In this document: positions 36,540 through 45,961 of the stretch, in pieces | Layout of the letters: the number at the start of each line of letters is the position of its first letter | Position numbering within the stretch: position 1 is the stretch's first letter | Assembly: GCA_903878805.1 (NCBI GenBank) | Contig: CAIRJF010000024.1 | Location: forward strand, 1-63,347 | Direction of reading: 5' to 3' | DNA length: 63,347 nt | Source: an uncultured Verrucomicrobia subdivision 3 bacterium | GTDB taxonomy: Bacteria > Verrucomicrobiota > Verrucomicrobiia > Limisphaerales > UBA11358 | Notes under the pieces: generated by a model | What the model was told of the DNA's origin: nothing | The model's database searches: none | What the model saw: the letters and a program-made list of their open reading frames with translations, nothing else | Made by a program: the position numbers and the translations under genes

Positions 36540-37997
36540 ATGAAATCAACCTGTTTTCCTGCCCTGTTGCTCGGCGCAATTTTGTCGCTCCAATTTTCTG
36601 CCCGCGCCGAACTCAATCTCCCGGCCATCTTCGGCGACAACATGGTTTTGCAGCAGGAGATGCGCGTGCCCGTCTGGGGCTGGGCCAAACCGGGCGCGGA
36701 AGTGACTGTAAAATTTTCCGGCCAGACCAAAACCACGCACGCTGACGCCAATGGCAAATGGCTGTTGAAGCTCGGTAAACTCAAGGCGTCGTTCACGCCG
36801 CAAACTTTGATCGTCGAATCAGGCGAGACCAAAACTTTTACGAATATTCTCGTCGGCGAGGTCTGGCTTGGCTCCGGCCAGTCGAACATGGAAAAACCCA
36901 TCGGCAACCAGCCGGGACAGAAGCCGACGTTTAACGCCGAGGCCGAACTCGCCGCTGCGAATTATCCGAACATCCGCATTTTTCAAGTGGACAAGATGCT
37001 CGCCGCTGCGCCGCGCGCGGATTTGCAAAAATTTCATGGCTGGCAGCAATGTAGTTCCAACGCGCTCGACTCAATTCATTTTTCCGCTGCTTTATATTTC
37101 TTTGGCCATGAAATCCACACGAACCTGAACGTGCCGGTCGGCTTGATTCATTCATCATGGGGCGGCACGCGCATCGAGCCGTGGACCCCGCCGGTGGGTT
37201 TTCAATCCGTCCCGTCGCTCGCAAAAACCACCACGCCTGATTTCGGCACGAACAAAATTCCCAACACCGCGCCGACCGTGCTTTACAACGCCATGATTGC
37301 TCCTATCACCGGCTTCGCACTGCGTGGCGCGCTGTGGTATCAGGGCGAATCCAATCGCGGCGACACAAATTATGATTTAAAAATGTCCGCCCTCGTCAAC
37401 GGCTGGCGCAAGGTGTGGAACGAAGGCGCGTTTCCGTTTTACTTCGTGCAAATCGCGCCGTTCAAATACATCAAGAACCTGACGAATTACGTCGCCGACA
37501 ACGACCCGCTGCCGCGCTTTTGGGTGCAGCAAGCCCGCGCCTCGCGCCACATCAAAAATACCGGCATGGTCGTGACCACCGACCTCGTGGATGACTTGAG
37601 CGACATCCATCCGCGCGACAAGGCGAGCATCGGCCACCGGCTCGCGCTGCTGGCGTTGGACAAAACCTACGAGCGGGAAGTGCCGAGCGAAAGCCCGGCG
37701 TTTGACGGGATGAAAATTGTCGGCGGCAAAGCCGTGCTGGAATTTGAGCACGCGCACGGCGGTCTCGTCAGCAAGGATGGCGAACCGTTGACGTGGTTTG
37801 AAATCGCCGGTGCGGACGGCAAATTTATTCCGGCCGAGGCGAAGATTGTTGGCCAGAAAACCGTGGAGGTTTTCGCCGTCGGCGTGGACAAACCGGTGGC
37901 CGTGCGCTTCGCGTGGAATCAACTCGCACAACCTAATTTATTCAACGCCGCCGGTCTGCCCGCCGAGCCGTTCCGCACGGATGAACCGGCGGAGTGA
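36540..37997 (+). CDS. Secreted sialate O-acetylesterase family protein
   Basis: A 485-residue exported SGNH-type esterase. Signal peptide 1-23. An N-terminal beta domain (FGDNMVLQQEMRVPVWGWA) precedes the catalytic domain with S115 in GSGQSNME, ALWYQGESN, and the C-terminal DLSDIHPRDKASIGHRLA, which provides the Asp and His. The family removes O-acetyl groups from sialic acid or from plant and algal polysaccharides; substrate cannot be decided from sequence. It probably shares the upstream palindrome with its divergent neighbour and is followed 38 bp later by the aldolase/dehydrogenase fusion. Confidence 0.9.
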   Translation: MKSTCFPALLLGAILSLQFSARAELNLPAIFGDNMVLQQEMRVPVWGWAKPGAEVTVKFSGQTKTTHADANGKWLLKLGKLKASFTPQTLIVESGETKTFTNILVGEVWLGSGQSNMEKPIGNQPGQKPTFNAEAELAAANYPNIRIFQVDKMLAAAPRADLQKFHGWQQCSSNALDSIHFSAALYFFGHEIHTNLNVPVGLIHSSWGGTRIEPWTPPVGFQSVPSLAKTTTPDFGTNKIPNTAPTVLYNAMIAPITGFALRGALWYQGESNRGDTNYDLKMSALVNGWRKVWNEGAFPFYFVQIAPFKYIKNLTNYVADNDPLPRFWVQQARASRHIKNTGMVVTTDLVDDLSDIHPRDKASIGHRLALLALDKTYEREVPSESPAFDGMKIVGGKAVLEFEHAHGGLVSKDGEPLTWFEIAGADGKFIPAEAKIVGQKTVEVFAVGVDKPVAVRFAWNQLAQPNLFNAAGLPAEPFRTDEPAE

Positions 37998-38035
37998 TTT
38001 CAGTCGCCGCACATTTTGCCGCCGCTAAAAAATTT

Positions 38036-40027
38036 ATGAACCAGTCGCCGATTCAAAGTTTGTGGAACGATGCCGAAGCCAGCCAATTCAAGGGCGATCT
38101 GGCTTTGCGCGTTTACACTTCGCGTTTGCTGGGGCGTGACAAATCGCTCGTGTTGCACGGTGGCGGCAACACCTCGGTAAAAATTCGCGAGAAAAATATT
38201 TTGGGCGAAACCGAGGAACTGCTTTACGTCAAAGGCAGCGGCTGGGATTTGGAAACCATCGAGGCCGGCGGCTTTGCGCCCGTCCAGATGCCGCATCTGC
38301 TCAAGCTGGCCCGGCTGAAAACCATGAGCGACGCGCAGATGAGCAACGAATTGCTCACGCACATGAAATCCGCTGCCGCGCCCGCGCCGTCCGTCGAAAC
38401 CATTTTGCACGCGCTGCTGCCTTACAAATTTGTCGATCACACGCACGCCGATGCGTTCATCTCCATCACGAACACCAAGAACGGCCTCGCGCGCCTGCGT
38501 AAAATTTACGGAGATAGCGTGGTTTATATTCCATATGTGATGCCGGGTTTTGATCTGGCGCGGCTTTGCGCGAAAATTTTCCCAAAGGCGCATCGCCCCG
38601 GCCGCACCGTCGGCATGGTGCTGGAACATCACGGCGTTTTTTCGTTTGGTCGCACGGCGCGGGAATCTTATGAGCGTATGATTGACCTCGTGCGACTTGC
38701 GGAAAATTATTTGCGCGAACAGAAGGCCTGGCAGATTACCATTCAATTTCCGCCGGCGCAAAAAAAGTCATTTGCGCCCGAACTCGCGCAATTGCGCCGC
38801 GATGTCAGCGCGGTCGCTGGAGTGCCGGTTATTTTATTGACGCAGCGCGATGAACGCAGCCTGTCGTTTGCAAACCGGAAGGATCTGCAAAAAATTTCCC
38901 AATCCGGCCCGGCCACGCCCGACCACGTCATCCGCACCAAACGTGTGCCGCTGGTTGGTCGCGACGTTAAAAAATTCGCTGCCGACTACGCCGCGTATTT
39001 CAAAAAGATTTCACCGCACGCCAAGCAAAAATTGACCATGCTCGATGCCGCGCCGCGCGTGATTTTGGGTGGCGAACTCGGACGGATTTCCGTTGGCCGC
39101 ACGGCAAAAGACGCCGCCATCGTCAGCGACATTTACGAACACACGATGGACATCATTGCGCGTGCCGAAAATCTCGGCGGCTGGCAGGCGTTGCCTGCGC
39201 AGGATATTTTTGACGTGGAATACTGGGAGTTGGAGCAGATGAAGCTGCGGAAAAATTCCAGTGCGCCCGCGTTTCAAGGTGAAATCGCACTCGTCACGGG
39301 CGCGGCGTCCGGCATCGGCAAAGCCTGCGTGGATTCATTGCTTAAGCGTGGCGCGTGCGTTGTAGGTCTCGACGTGAATCCTGCCGTAACCACGCTGTAT
39401 TCGCGTGCGGATTTTCTCGGCCTGGTTTGTGACGTCACCAATGCGGCAAATTTGCATGACGCATTGGAAAAAACGGTTTTGCGTTTTGGAGGCCTGGATT
39501 TGTTGATTTTGAACGCGGGCATTTTTCCGAAAAGTTCTCCGACGGAAAATCTTAGCATGGAAACTTGGCGACGTGTAATGGGTCTCAACCTCGACGCCAA
39601 CTTTGCGCTGTTGCAGGCGGCGCATCCGTTGCTGAAATGCGCACCGCGCGGCGGTCGCGTGGTCGTGATCGGCTCGAAAAACGTGCCTGCGCCGGGACCG
39701 GGCGCGGCAGCGTATTCGACTTCCAAAGCGGCGATGAATCAGCTCGCGCGCGTTGCCGCACTTGAGTGGGGCAAGGATCGCATCCGTATCAATTCCATCC
39801 ATCCGAACGCGGTATTTGACACGGGGTTGTGGACGGAAGAAGTATTGCGCTCGCGCGCCAAGGCTTACGGACTTTCTGTTGAAGAATACAAAACGAACAA
39901 CATTCTCAAGGTGGAGGTTAGCAGTCGCGACGTCGCGGAACTGGCGGCGGAAATGTGCGGCGCGTTGTTCGGCAAGACCACCGGCGCACAAGTGCCCGTG
40001 GATGGCGGCAACGAGCGCGTGATTTAA
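38036..40027 (+). CDS. Class II aldolase / short-chain dehydrogenase fusion
   Basis: A 663-residue cytoplasmic bifunctional enzyme. Residues 1-400 are a class II aldolase/adducin domain (VLHGGGNTSVK; zinc-site FVDHTHADAF; LEHHGVFSFG). Residues 415-663 are a short-chain dehydrogenase with the NAD motif VTGAASGIGKAC, NAG in LILNAGIFP, and catalytic Y-x3-K in AAAYSTSKAAMN. Fusions of this kind (RhaE-W or YuxG type) split rhamnulose-1-phosphate and oxidise the resulting lactaldehyde. Rhamnose or a similar deoxysugar is therefore a likely substrate. A GTG at 37994 would extend the start; the ATG at 38036 was preferred. It converges on the EamA transporter with 2 bp between stops. Confidence 0.88.
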   Translation: MNQSPIQSLWNDAEASQFKGDLALRVYTSRLLGRDKSLVLHGGGNTSVKIREKNILGETEELLYVKGSGWDLETIEAGGFAPVQMPHLLKLARLKTMSDAQMSNELLTHMKSAAAPAPSVETILHALLPYKFVDHTHADAFISITNTKNGLARLRKIYGDSVVYIPYVMPGFDLARLCAKIFPKAHRPGRTVGMVLEHHGVFSFGRTARESYERMIDLVRLAENYLREQKAWQITIQFPPAQKKSFAPELAQLRRDVSAVAGVPVILLTQRDERSLSFANRKDLQKISQSGPATPDHVIRTKRVPLVGRDVKKFAADYAAYFKKISPHAKQKLTMLDAAPRVILGGELGRISVGRTAKDAAIVSDIYEHTMDIIARAENLGGWQALPAQDIFDVEYWELEQMKLRKNSSAPAFQGEIALVTGAASGIGKACVDSLLKRGACVVGLDVNPAVTTLYSRADFLGLVCDVTNAANLHDALEKTVLRFGGLDLLILNAGIFPKSSPTENLSMETWRRVMGLNLDANFALLQAAHPLLKCAPRGGRVVVIGSKNVPAPGPGAAAYSTSKAAMNQLARVAALEWGKDRIRINSIHPNAVFDTGLWTEEVLRSRAKAYGLSVEEYKTNNILKVEVSSRDVAELAAEMCGALFGKTTGAQVPVDGGNERVI

Positions 40028-40029
40028 TT

Positions 40030-40926
40030 TCAGCCGAGCAGCGTCAGCACAATGCCGACGAGAATGCCGATGACCGCAGGAAGTTTTTTCCAGCCGTTGA
40101 CTTCGTGGAAGAAATAAAGTCCACCGGCAAAAGCCACGAGCGTGCTCGCGCGGCGCAAACTCATCACGATGGCGACGAGCGCATCCGGATGCCGCAGCGC
40201 GCTGAAATAAAGATAGTCCGCCACGAGCAACGACAACGCGATGAATGGCACGCTCCAGCGCCAGCGGAATTCATTTCGTTTCCACAGGCGCAATTTCCAG
40301 CCGAGCGCGAACGGTGCAAAAAAAACGAGGAGATAAATTTGGAACCAGCATTGCACCGTCGGCACGGAAAAATTTAGCGTCGTGAAAAGATATTTATCGT
40401 AAAGCGAACTGACCGCGCCAAACAATGTCCCGATGAGCAGGAAGCCAACCCATTTGTTGCGGTGAAAATGCACGCCTTCTTGTGCACCGGCGATGGACAG
40501 CCCGACAAACGAACCGAGCGTGGTCAGGGTGCCGACGGTTTCCAACCACGACGGGCGCTCACCTAAAATTAAAATCGCGCCGAACAAAGTCAGCAGCGGA
40601 CTCATCGCGCGGATGGGCGCGCCGAGCGAGAGCGGCAGATGTTTCAGCGCGTAATAAGTGCCGATCCACGACGCGGCGACGATGCCGGATTTAAGCAGCA
40701 GTTGCAGGTGTTGCTTGAGCGTGAGCGAATCTGTGACGAGCGAGTGCGGCAAAATTCCGGGGTAAAAAATTTGCACGAGCAATAAAATTATCCAGACGCT
40801 CGCGCCCGTGAGGGTGCTGAAAAATAAAACGGGCGTGACGGCATTTGCCCGCACCGCGTGTTTAGTGCAGAGATCGTAAATGCCGAGAAAAAATGCGGAC
40901 AACAATATGGCGACCACCCAGTTCAT
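40030..40926 (-). CDS. EamA/DMT family transporter
   Basis: A 298-residue inner-membrane protein with about ten hydrophobic helices in two EamA repeats, the layout of drug/metabolite transporters. The end of each repeat is typical (PIRAMSPLLTLFGAILILGERPSW in part; LYFFHEVNGWKKLPAVIGILVG in part). Substrates in the family range from amino acids to nucleotide sugars; none can be assigned. The frame opens at 41022, but the ATG at 40926 begins directly before helix 1. It lies 43 bp after the radical SAM gene on the same strand, and so may be in one transcript with it. Confidence 0.82.
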   Translation of the reverse strand: MNWVVAILLSAFFLGIYDLCTKHAVRANAVTPVLFFSTLTGASVWIILLLVQIFYPGILPHSLVTDSLTLKQHLQLLLKSGIVAASWIGTYYALKHLPLSLGAPIRAMSPLLTLFGAILILGERPSWLETVGTLTTLGSFVGLSIAGAQEGVHFHRNKWVGFLLIGTLFGAVSSLYDKYLFTTLNFSVPTVQCWFQIYLLVFFAPFALGWKLRLWKRNEFRWRWSVPFIALSLLVADYLYFSALRHPDALVAIVMSLRRASTLVAFAGGLYFFHEVNGWKKLPAVIGILVGIVLTLLG

Positions 40927-40969
40927 CAAAACGGACAGGATAAAATTTCTGCAAGTGGAAGGCGAACTT

Positions 40970-42499
40970 TTACGCAGTGATGTGGCGCGACTGGCGTTTG
41001 GGCAGCGAACGGTCGCGTTCACGGATTACCGACCAATTTTCCTGCGGGAGAAATTCTTTCAGAAAATTCGGTGCGTCGCGGCGACCGGTGCGCTGACAAT
41101 CCTGCCAGAAAGTTTCGGCAACCAGCTTGGGGTCGAGTTCAAGTTCGCGCGTGAGAAATTCAAACAGCAGTTCCATCAAGCGCGCGAGCGCAATGCTGTC
41201 CGTGCGATGAATTTTTGCGAACAGCCAGTCGCTGAAGCGGAGAAAATTATTAAAAGGCGACGCATTGTTGCTCCAAATCAGAGGTGTGACGGCGATGAAG
41301 TTGCCGCTGTTGCCAACCAAATCCCAGTAGCGCGCAAAGCGGCGCAACCGTTGCATCGTGGCGAAATCAAGCAGCTTGTTCTGCAGTATTTCGTAGGGCG
41401 GATGCGCGTTGTAAATCATCTGCCATTCCGCGTCGTGACGGATGATTGGCGTGCCGCGCAGCCGTTTTAAAATGCCGACTTGAATTTCCTGTGGGCCAAG
41501 CGCGATGAGTCGGTCAAAACCGGCAGCAAAACTTTCCAGCGTTTCGCCGGGCAAGCCGATGATCAAATCCGCGTGGATGTGGACGCTGGTTTCGTTTCGC
41601 AAATAATTAAAATTATCCGCCATGCGTTCGTAATTTTGCCGGCGGCTGATGAGCGAACCCACTTCAGGATTAAATGTTTGGATGCCGACTTCAAATTGCA
41701 ACGAGCCGGGCGGAAATTTGGCGATGACTTCGCGCAGTTCGGCGGGCAGGCGGTCCGGAATCATCTCGAAGTGAAAAAACATTCCCGGCTGATAACGCGC
41801 GAGGAAAAATTCCAGCAGCGCCTTGCTCGTGAGAATGTTCAGGTTAAACGTGCGATCCACAAACTTGAATTGTTTGAGGCCGCGATCCAAAAGTTTTTGC
41901 ATGGCCGCGAGAAATTTATCCAGCGGAACTTGGCGCACCGGAATGTCGAGCGACGACAAACAGAACTCGCAGGTGAATGGACAGCCGCGCGACGCCTCCA
42001 CATATACGATGCGATGCGCGAGATCGGCTTCCGTGTAAAAATCGTAGGGCAGGGCGATGCGCGAAAATTCCGGCAGCTCGGCGAGAATGGTTTTATTCGG
42101 CAATGATTCACCGCGAAGAAGCTGCTGGCACACCTCGGCAAATTTCAAATCTGCTTCGCCGGTGATGACGTGGTCGGCGAGTTCCACAATTTTTTGGCCC
42201 TCGGTTTCGTAACTGACTTCCGGGCCGCCGAGAATGATTTTTATTTCCGGCCGCAGCTTTTTTATCGCGGTGATGACTTCGGCGGTTTCCGCCACGTTCC
42301 AAATGTAAACACCTAGGCCGATGATTTTGGGTTCGCGCGCGAGCAGCGCCTCGGCGATGTCAAGCAGTCGCAAATTGATGTCGAACTCCGCGATGACGGC
42401 GCGCGGTTGCAAGTCGCCGAGGTTGGCGAAGAGATAGCGCAGCCCGAACGCGGCGTGGATGAACTTCGCGTTGAGCGTGGTGAGGACGATGTCCGACAT
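40970..42499 (-). CDS. B12-binding-type radical SAM protein (DUF4080-like)
   Basis: A 509-residue protein. Residues 1-135 form a cobalamin-binding-like Rossmann domain (GLGVYIWNVAETAEVI; KIILGGPEVSYE). The radical SAM core follows, with the 4Fe-4S cluster motif C173-x3-C177-x2-C180 in RGCPFTCEFC and the SAM-binding GIQTFNPEV and DLIIGLPGETLE strings. The C-terminal region (about 390-500) resembles DUF4080. The histidine of the classical B12-binding motif was not found, so the domain may not hold cobalamin. The reaction is unknown; relatives modify tRNA, lipids or small molecules. The frame opens at 42589; the ATG at 42499 begins the Rossmann strand. Confidence 0.85.
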   Translation of the reverse strand: MSDIVLTTLNAKFIHAAFGLRYLFANLGDLQPRAVIAEFDINLRLLDIAEALLAREPKIIGLGVYIWNVAETAEVITAIKKLRPEIKIILGGPEVSYETEGQKIVELADHVITGEADLKFAEVCQQLLRGESLPNKTILAELPEFSRIALPYDFYTEADLAHRIVYVEASRGCPFTCEFCLSSLDIPVRQVPLDKFLAAMQKLLDRGLKQFKFVDRTFNLNILTSKALLEFFLARYQPGMFFHFEMIPDRLPAELREVIAKFPPGSLQFEVGIQTFNPEVGSLISRRQNYERMADNFNYLRNETSVHIHADLIIGLPGETLESFAAGFDRLIALGPQEIQVGILKRLRGTPIIRHDAEWQMIYNAHPPYEILQNKLLDFATMQRLRRFARYWDLVGNSGNFIAVTPLIWSNNASPFNNFLRFSDWLFAKIHRTDSIALARLMELLFEFLTRELELDPKLVAETFWQDCQRTGRRDAPNFLKEFLPQENWSVIRERDRSLPKRQSRHITA

Positions 42500-42656
42500 C
42501 ACGTTCAATTTAGCAATTAAAGTCGCGCGCGACAAAGCGGAAATGATTTTTGGTCTCAGGTTTTCAAAGATGAAACACAGATTGGGCAAACCAACTTTGT
42601 AAAATAAATTTTTCTCCGCGCTTTTAATTGTCGTTGTAGCGCGGTTTAATTCCCGC

Positions 42657-43475
42657 GTGGCGATTCTGAAAATTCAAACGGTTCAAGCTCTCGATGCGCC
42701 GGAATTGGCGCTGTATCTCACGCTCAAACGTGTCGAGGAACACGAGCGCGCCGGCGTGCTGGTGGCCGCGAATCTCAAAACGGTAAAGCGTTTACTTGCG
42801 AGTAAGTTCGCCGTCGTCTCTGCGCTGCTGACGCCGGAGTGGCTGGAAAAATTGGAGCCGCAATTACGCGCGCGGACGGAAGCGGAACTGCCGGTTTACG
42901 TCGCCGAACAAAAATTGCTGGAGACCATCACCGGTTACAAGATGCATCAGGGTGCGCTGGCCGTGGCGAAAATTCCGCCGCTACTGGACTTGGCAACATT
43001 GCTGGAAAATTCGCCGCGTCCACTGCTGCTCGCCGCCGTGGAAGGAATTGCCAGCGCGGAAAATCTCGGCGCGGTTATCCGCAGTTGCGCCGCGCTTGGG
43101 GCAAGTTTTCTGATCATCGGCGAAACGTGCGGCAGTCCGTTTCAACGCCGCGCCGTCGCCGGCTCGATGGGCACAATTTTTGAGCATCCGGTTGTGCGAG
43201 TAGATAATTTGGTCGAGACGCTGAATTTATTGCGGGCGCGCGGTGTGCGCTGTCTCGCGGCGCATCCGCGTGCGGGCGCGACGAAACTTTCCGCGACTGA
43301 TTTGAGCGGTGATTGCTGTCTGGTGTTCGGCGCGGAAGGGCCGGGACTCACGGCGAACGTGCTGGCGGCGTGCGACGAGGCGGTGGAAATCCCGATGCCG
43401 TCGCACATGAATTCGCTGAACGTGGCGGTGGCGACGGGAATTTTTCTTTACGAAGCGACGCGGCAACGCGGGTGA
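42657..43475 (+). CDS. TrmH/SpoU family RNA 2'-O-methyltransferase
   Basis: A 272-residue RNA methyltransferase. An N-terminal substrate-binding domain (about 1-100) precedes the SPOUT knot domain. Its three motifs are ASAENLGAVIRSCAALGA (N and R), LVFGAEGPGL (G-x-E-G-x-G) and SLNVAVATGIFLYE. It transfers methyl from SAM to ribose of a tRNA or rRNA nucleotide; which one is not decided. The start is a GTG at 42657. It diverges from the radical SAM gene across 157 bp and converges on a small zinc-binding membrane protein gene, with 9 bp between stops. Confidence 0.9.
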   Translation: MAILKIQTVQALDAPELALYLTLKRVEEHERAGVLVAANLKTVKRLLASKFAVVSALLTPEWLEKLEPQLRARTEAELPVYVAEQKLLETITGYKMHQGALAVAKIPPLLDLATLLENSPRPLLLAAVEGIASAENLGAVIRSCAALGASFLIIGETCGSPFQRRAVAGSMGTIFEHPVVRVDNLVETLNLLRARGVRCLAAHPRAGATKLSATDLSGDCCLVFGAEGPGLTANVLAACDEAVEIPMPSHMNSLNVAVATGIFLYEATRQRG

Positions 43476-43484
43476 GAAATCAGG

Positions 43485-43847
43485 TCATTCGACGATTTGC
43501 TTTTTCGCAATCCGGCCATACCAGATGCCCGATGCAATGAAGACGATGCTGCAACCAGCGGTGAACCAGACTAAAAAAGGCACGGGCAAATAATAATGTG
43601 CACCAAGCGCTCCCGCCGCAGAAAGTCCGCCGCAAAGATAGGAATAGAACGCACTCGCCCGCGCGCTTTGAAAACTTTTCTGCAAAATTTGTTCCAGCGC
43701 TTGGTCATTGTGCGTGAGTGCGGCGGCGCAATTTTCCGAGCAGACCATGCGTTGCGTTGAGTTTGGGCGGGCGCAGTCGGCGCACACGGCACGTCCGCAG
43801 TAGGTGCAGACGGCGATGGCTTCGGAACTGTGCGCGGCGCATTTCAT
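43485..43847 (-). CDS. Small membrane protein with B-box-like zinc finger
   Basis: A 120-residue protein. Residues 2-40 form a B-box-like zinc finger (MKCAAHSSEAIAVCTYCGRAVC, then CADC and CSENC), with paired C and H ligands. Two membrane helices follow at about 70-88 and 93-112 (LVWFTAGCSIVFIASGIWYG). Such proteins occur widely in Acidobacteria, Planctomycetes and Verrucomicrobia with unknown function. The frame opens at 44081, but the ATG at 43847 starts the finger. It diverges from the UDP-sugar dehydrogenase gene across 90 bp. Confidence 0.7.
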   Translation of the reverse strand: MKCAAHSSEAIAVCTYCGRAVCADCARPNSTQRMVCSENCAAALTHNDQALEQILQKSFQSARASAFYSYLCGGLSAAGALGAHYYLPVPFLVWFTAGCSIVFIASGIWYGRIAKKQIVE

Positions 43848-43937
43848 TGGCGTTGAAACTGCGTCACGTTTTGGCGAAAGGCAAATCAGAAACTTCTTTT
43901 TCCGTCCGCATAACTGCGGCAAGCTGGCGGCGTCAGC

Positions 43938-45224
43938 ATGAACATCGCCATCATCGGACTTGGTTACGTCGGGCTGCCGCTGTGCCTGCAATTCGCGCGC
44001 AGCGGCGTGCGCGTGCTTGGCCTCGACATCGACGCCAAAAAAGTTTCCGCGCTCAATGCCGGCCGCAGCTACATCCAACACATTTCGGCTGGTGAAATTA
44101 AAAAGCTCGTTCGCGCCGAAAAGTTTTCTGCGTCCACCGACTTCGCCACAATTAAAAATGTTGCGGCCATTTTGATTTGCGTTCCAACACCACTGAAAAA
44201 AAATCGCACGCCGGATCTGTCCTTCGTGCTGAATACCGGCAAAAGTGTCGCGCCGTATTTGCAGCGCGGACAGCTCGTCGTGCTGGAATCCACGACCTAT
44301 CCCGGCACGACGGAGAATGAATTGCGCGCGGTTTTAGAACGCGGTTCCGGTCTGCGCGCCGGAAAAGATTTTCATCTCGCGTTTTCGCCGGAGCGCGAAG
44401 ACCCGGGCAATCCGCACAGTAAAGTTGCTGAAATTCCAAAAGTGATCGGCGGCTACACGCCCGCGTGTCTGGCGGCGGCAGAAAAAATTTATTCGCGCGC
44501 GATTCGCACTTTGGTTCCTGTCGCCAACTGCCGCACCGCCGAAGCCGCGAAGCTCCTCGAAAATGTTTTTCGCGGCGTGAACATCGCGCTCGTCAACGAA
44601 CTCAAAGGTGTTTATGCCGCGATGGATATTGACGTTTGGGAGGTTATCGCCGCCGCGAAGACAAAGCCGTTCGGCTTTATGCCGTTTTATCCGGGGCCGG
44701 GTTTGGGTGGGCATTGCATCCCGATTGACCCGTTTTATCTCGCGTGGCGCGCGCGGCAAGTCGGGCAGGAAACGCGCTTCGTCGAGCTTGCCGGCGAAAT
44801 CAACCGCGCGATGCCGGAGAAAGTCATTGCGCGGCTGGGTAAGGCTTTGGCGCCGCAGAAAAAAACTTTACGCGGCGCAAAAGTTTTAGTTCTCGGCCTC
44901 GCTTACAAAGCGAATGTGGCGGACGACCGCGAATCGCCGAGCTATGTTTTGATGGACCTGCTGAAGGCGCGCGGCGCGAAAGTTTCTTATCACGACCCGC
45001 ACGTTCCCGTCATCAAGCCGACGCGCGAGCATCCGCATTGGGCGGGGACGAAATCCGTGAAGTGGAACCAAAAAAATATTTCCTCCTTCGACGCCGTTTT
45101 AATTTCCACGGCTCACGACGCGGTGGATTTCCAGCAGCTTGCCAACTGGTCGCCGCTGATCCTAGACACACGAAATGTAATGGGACGATTCAAAGTTGCT
45201 TCAGGAAAAATCTGGAAGGCGTGA
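43938..45224 (+). CDS. UDP-N-acetylhexosamine-type nucleotide-sugar 6-dehydrogenase
   Basis: A 428-residue NAD-dependent enzyme that oxidises a nucleotide sugar at C6 to the uronate in two steps. NAD motif GLGYVGLPL (7-15) and the catalytic cysteine C260 in GPGLGGHCIPIDPFYL (253-268). The GLPL and GHCIPIDP strings place it with the UDP-GlcNAc/ManNAc branch (WbpA, WecC, TviB) and separate it from the UDP-glucose enzyme two genes downstream. Its product would feed capsule, O-antigen or exopolysaccharide synthesis. It begins a plus-strand run of four genes ending with mutT. Confidence 0.88.
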   Translation: MNIAIIGLGYVGLPLCLQFARSGVRVLGLDIDAKKVSALNAGRSYIQHISAGEIKKLVRAEKFSASTDFATIKNVAAILICVPTPLKKNRTPDLSFVLNTGKSVAPYLQRGQLVVLESTTYPGTTENELRAVLERGSGLRAGKDFHLAFSPEREDPGNPHSKVAEIPKVIGGYTPACLAAAEKIYSRAIRTLVPVANCRTAEAAKLLENVFRGVNIALVNELKGVYAAMDIDVWEVIAAAKTKPFGFMPFYPGPGLGGHCIPIDPFYLAWRARQVGQETRFVELAGEINRAMPEKVIARLGKALAPQKKTLRGAKVLVLGLAYKANVADDRESPSYVLMDLLKARGAKVSYHDPHVPVIKPTREHPHWAGTKSVKWNQKNISSFDAVLISTAHDAVDFQQLANWSPLILDTRNVMGRFKVASGKIWKA

Positions 45225-45285
45225 AATGCGGGTGGTTTCGGCTTGCCTTTCGGTGGCGGCGCAGAAAAACTGCTTCTTTATTGAT

Positions 45286-45960
45286 ATGCAAACCCAAGAC
45301 GCGTCTGCCGACTTCCTGATCAAGTTTTGGCCGTGGTTCGAAGCCAACCGCCAGCGCCTCGTCATCGCGACGGTAGCGGCGGTTGCGGTGTTTTTCATCT
45401 GGTATTTCATCACCACGCAAAAAGAGCAGAAGGCTGTCGCCGCCGGCCAAGCCTACACGCAATTGGAACTGGCGATGCCGCCGAACTCTACAGTGCAGCA
45501 GGTGGCGGATGCCTATTTGAAGATCGCCTCGGATTATCCCGGAACCATCGCCGGCCAACGCGCGCAGTTGCAAGCGGCGGCGCTCTTCTTTGGCGCGGCG
45601 CGGTATGCGGATGCGCAGACGGTATTTCAGCAGTTTCTCGGCGCGAACAACGGCAGTTCCTTGGCGGCCTCGGCGCAATTCGGCGTGGCGGCCAGCCTCG
45701 CCGCGCAGTCCAAGTTGGACGACGCAGCCGCGGCCTATCGTGCAGTGATTGGAAACTATGCCGACTCGGCGGAGGCGTTGCCGGCCAAGTTTTCGCTCGC
45801 GCAGTTGCTGGAGGCGCAGGGCAAACTCACGGAGGCGACCAGCTATTACAACGAAGTGATGCGTTCGCAAGTGGCTGGCTCGCTCGCCCAGGAAGCCGCC
45901 GAACGCCTAGCGCAAATTCAAACCAAAACCGCTGCCACCCAGCCCACCACAAAATCTTAA
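45286..45960 (+). CDS. Membrane-anchored TPR protein (YfgM-like)
   Basis: A 224-residue protein. A single membrane helix lies at about 27-44 (LVIATVAAVAVFFIWYFI), followed by a periplasmic helical region with TPR-type repeats (ADAYLKIASDYPGTIAG; AQTVFQQFLGANNGSS; AAAYRAVIGNYADSAEAL; ATSYYNEVMR). The layout resembles YfgM, an ancillary factor of the SecYEG translocon, and similar tol-pal-type repeat proteins. The frame opens at 45196 inside the preceding gene; the ATG at 45286 is more plausible. The next gene, ugd, starts 1 bp after its stop. Confidence 0.75.
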   Translation: MQTQDASADFLIKFWPWFEANRQRLVIATVAAVAVFFIWYFITTQKEQKAVAAGQAYTQLELAMPPNSTVQQVADAYLKIASDYPGTIAGQRAQLQAAALFFGAARYADAQTVFQQFLGANNGSSLAASAQFGVAASLAAQSKLDDAAAAYRAVIGNYADSAEALPAKFSLAQLLEAQGKLTEATSYYNEVMRSQVAGSLAQEAAERLAQIQTKTAATQPTTKS

Positions 45961-45961
45961 G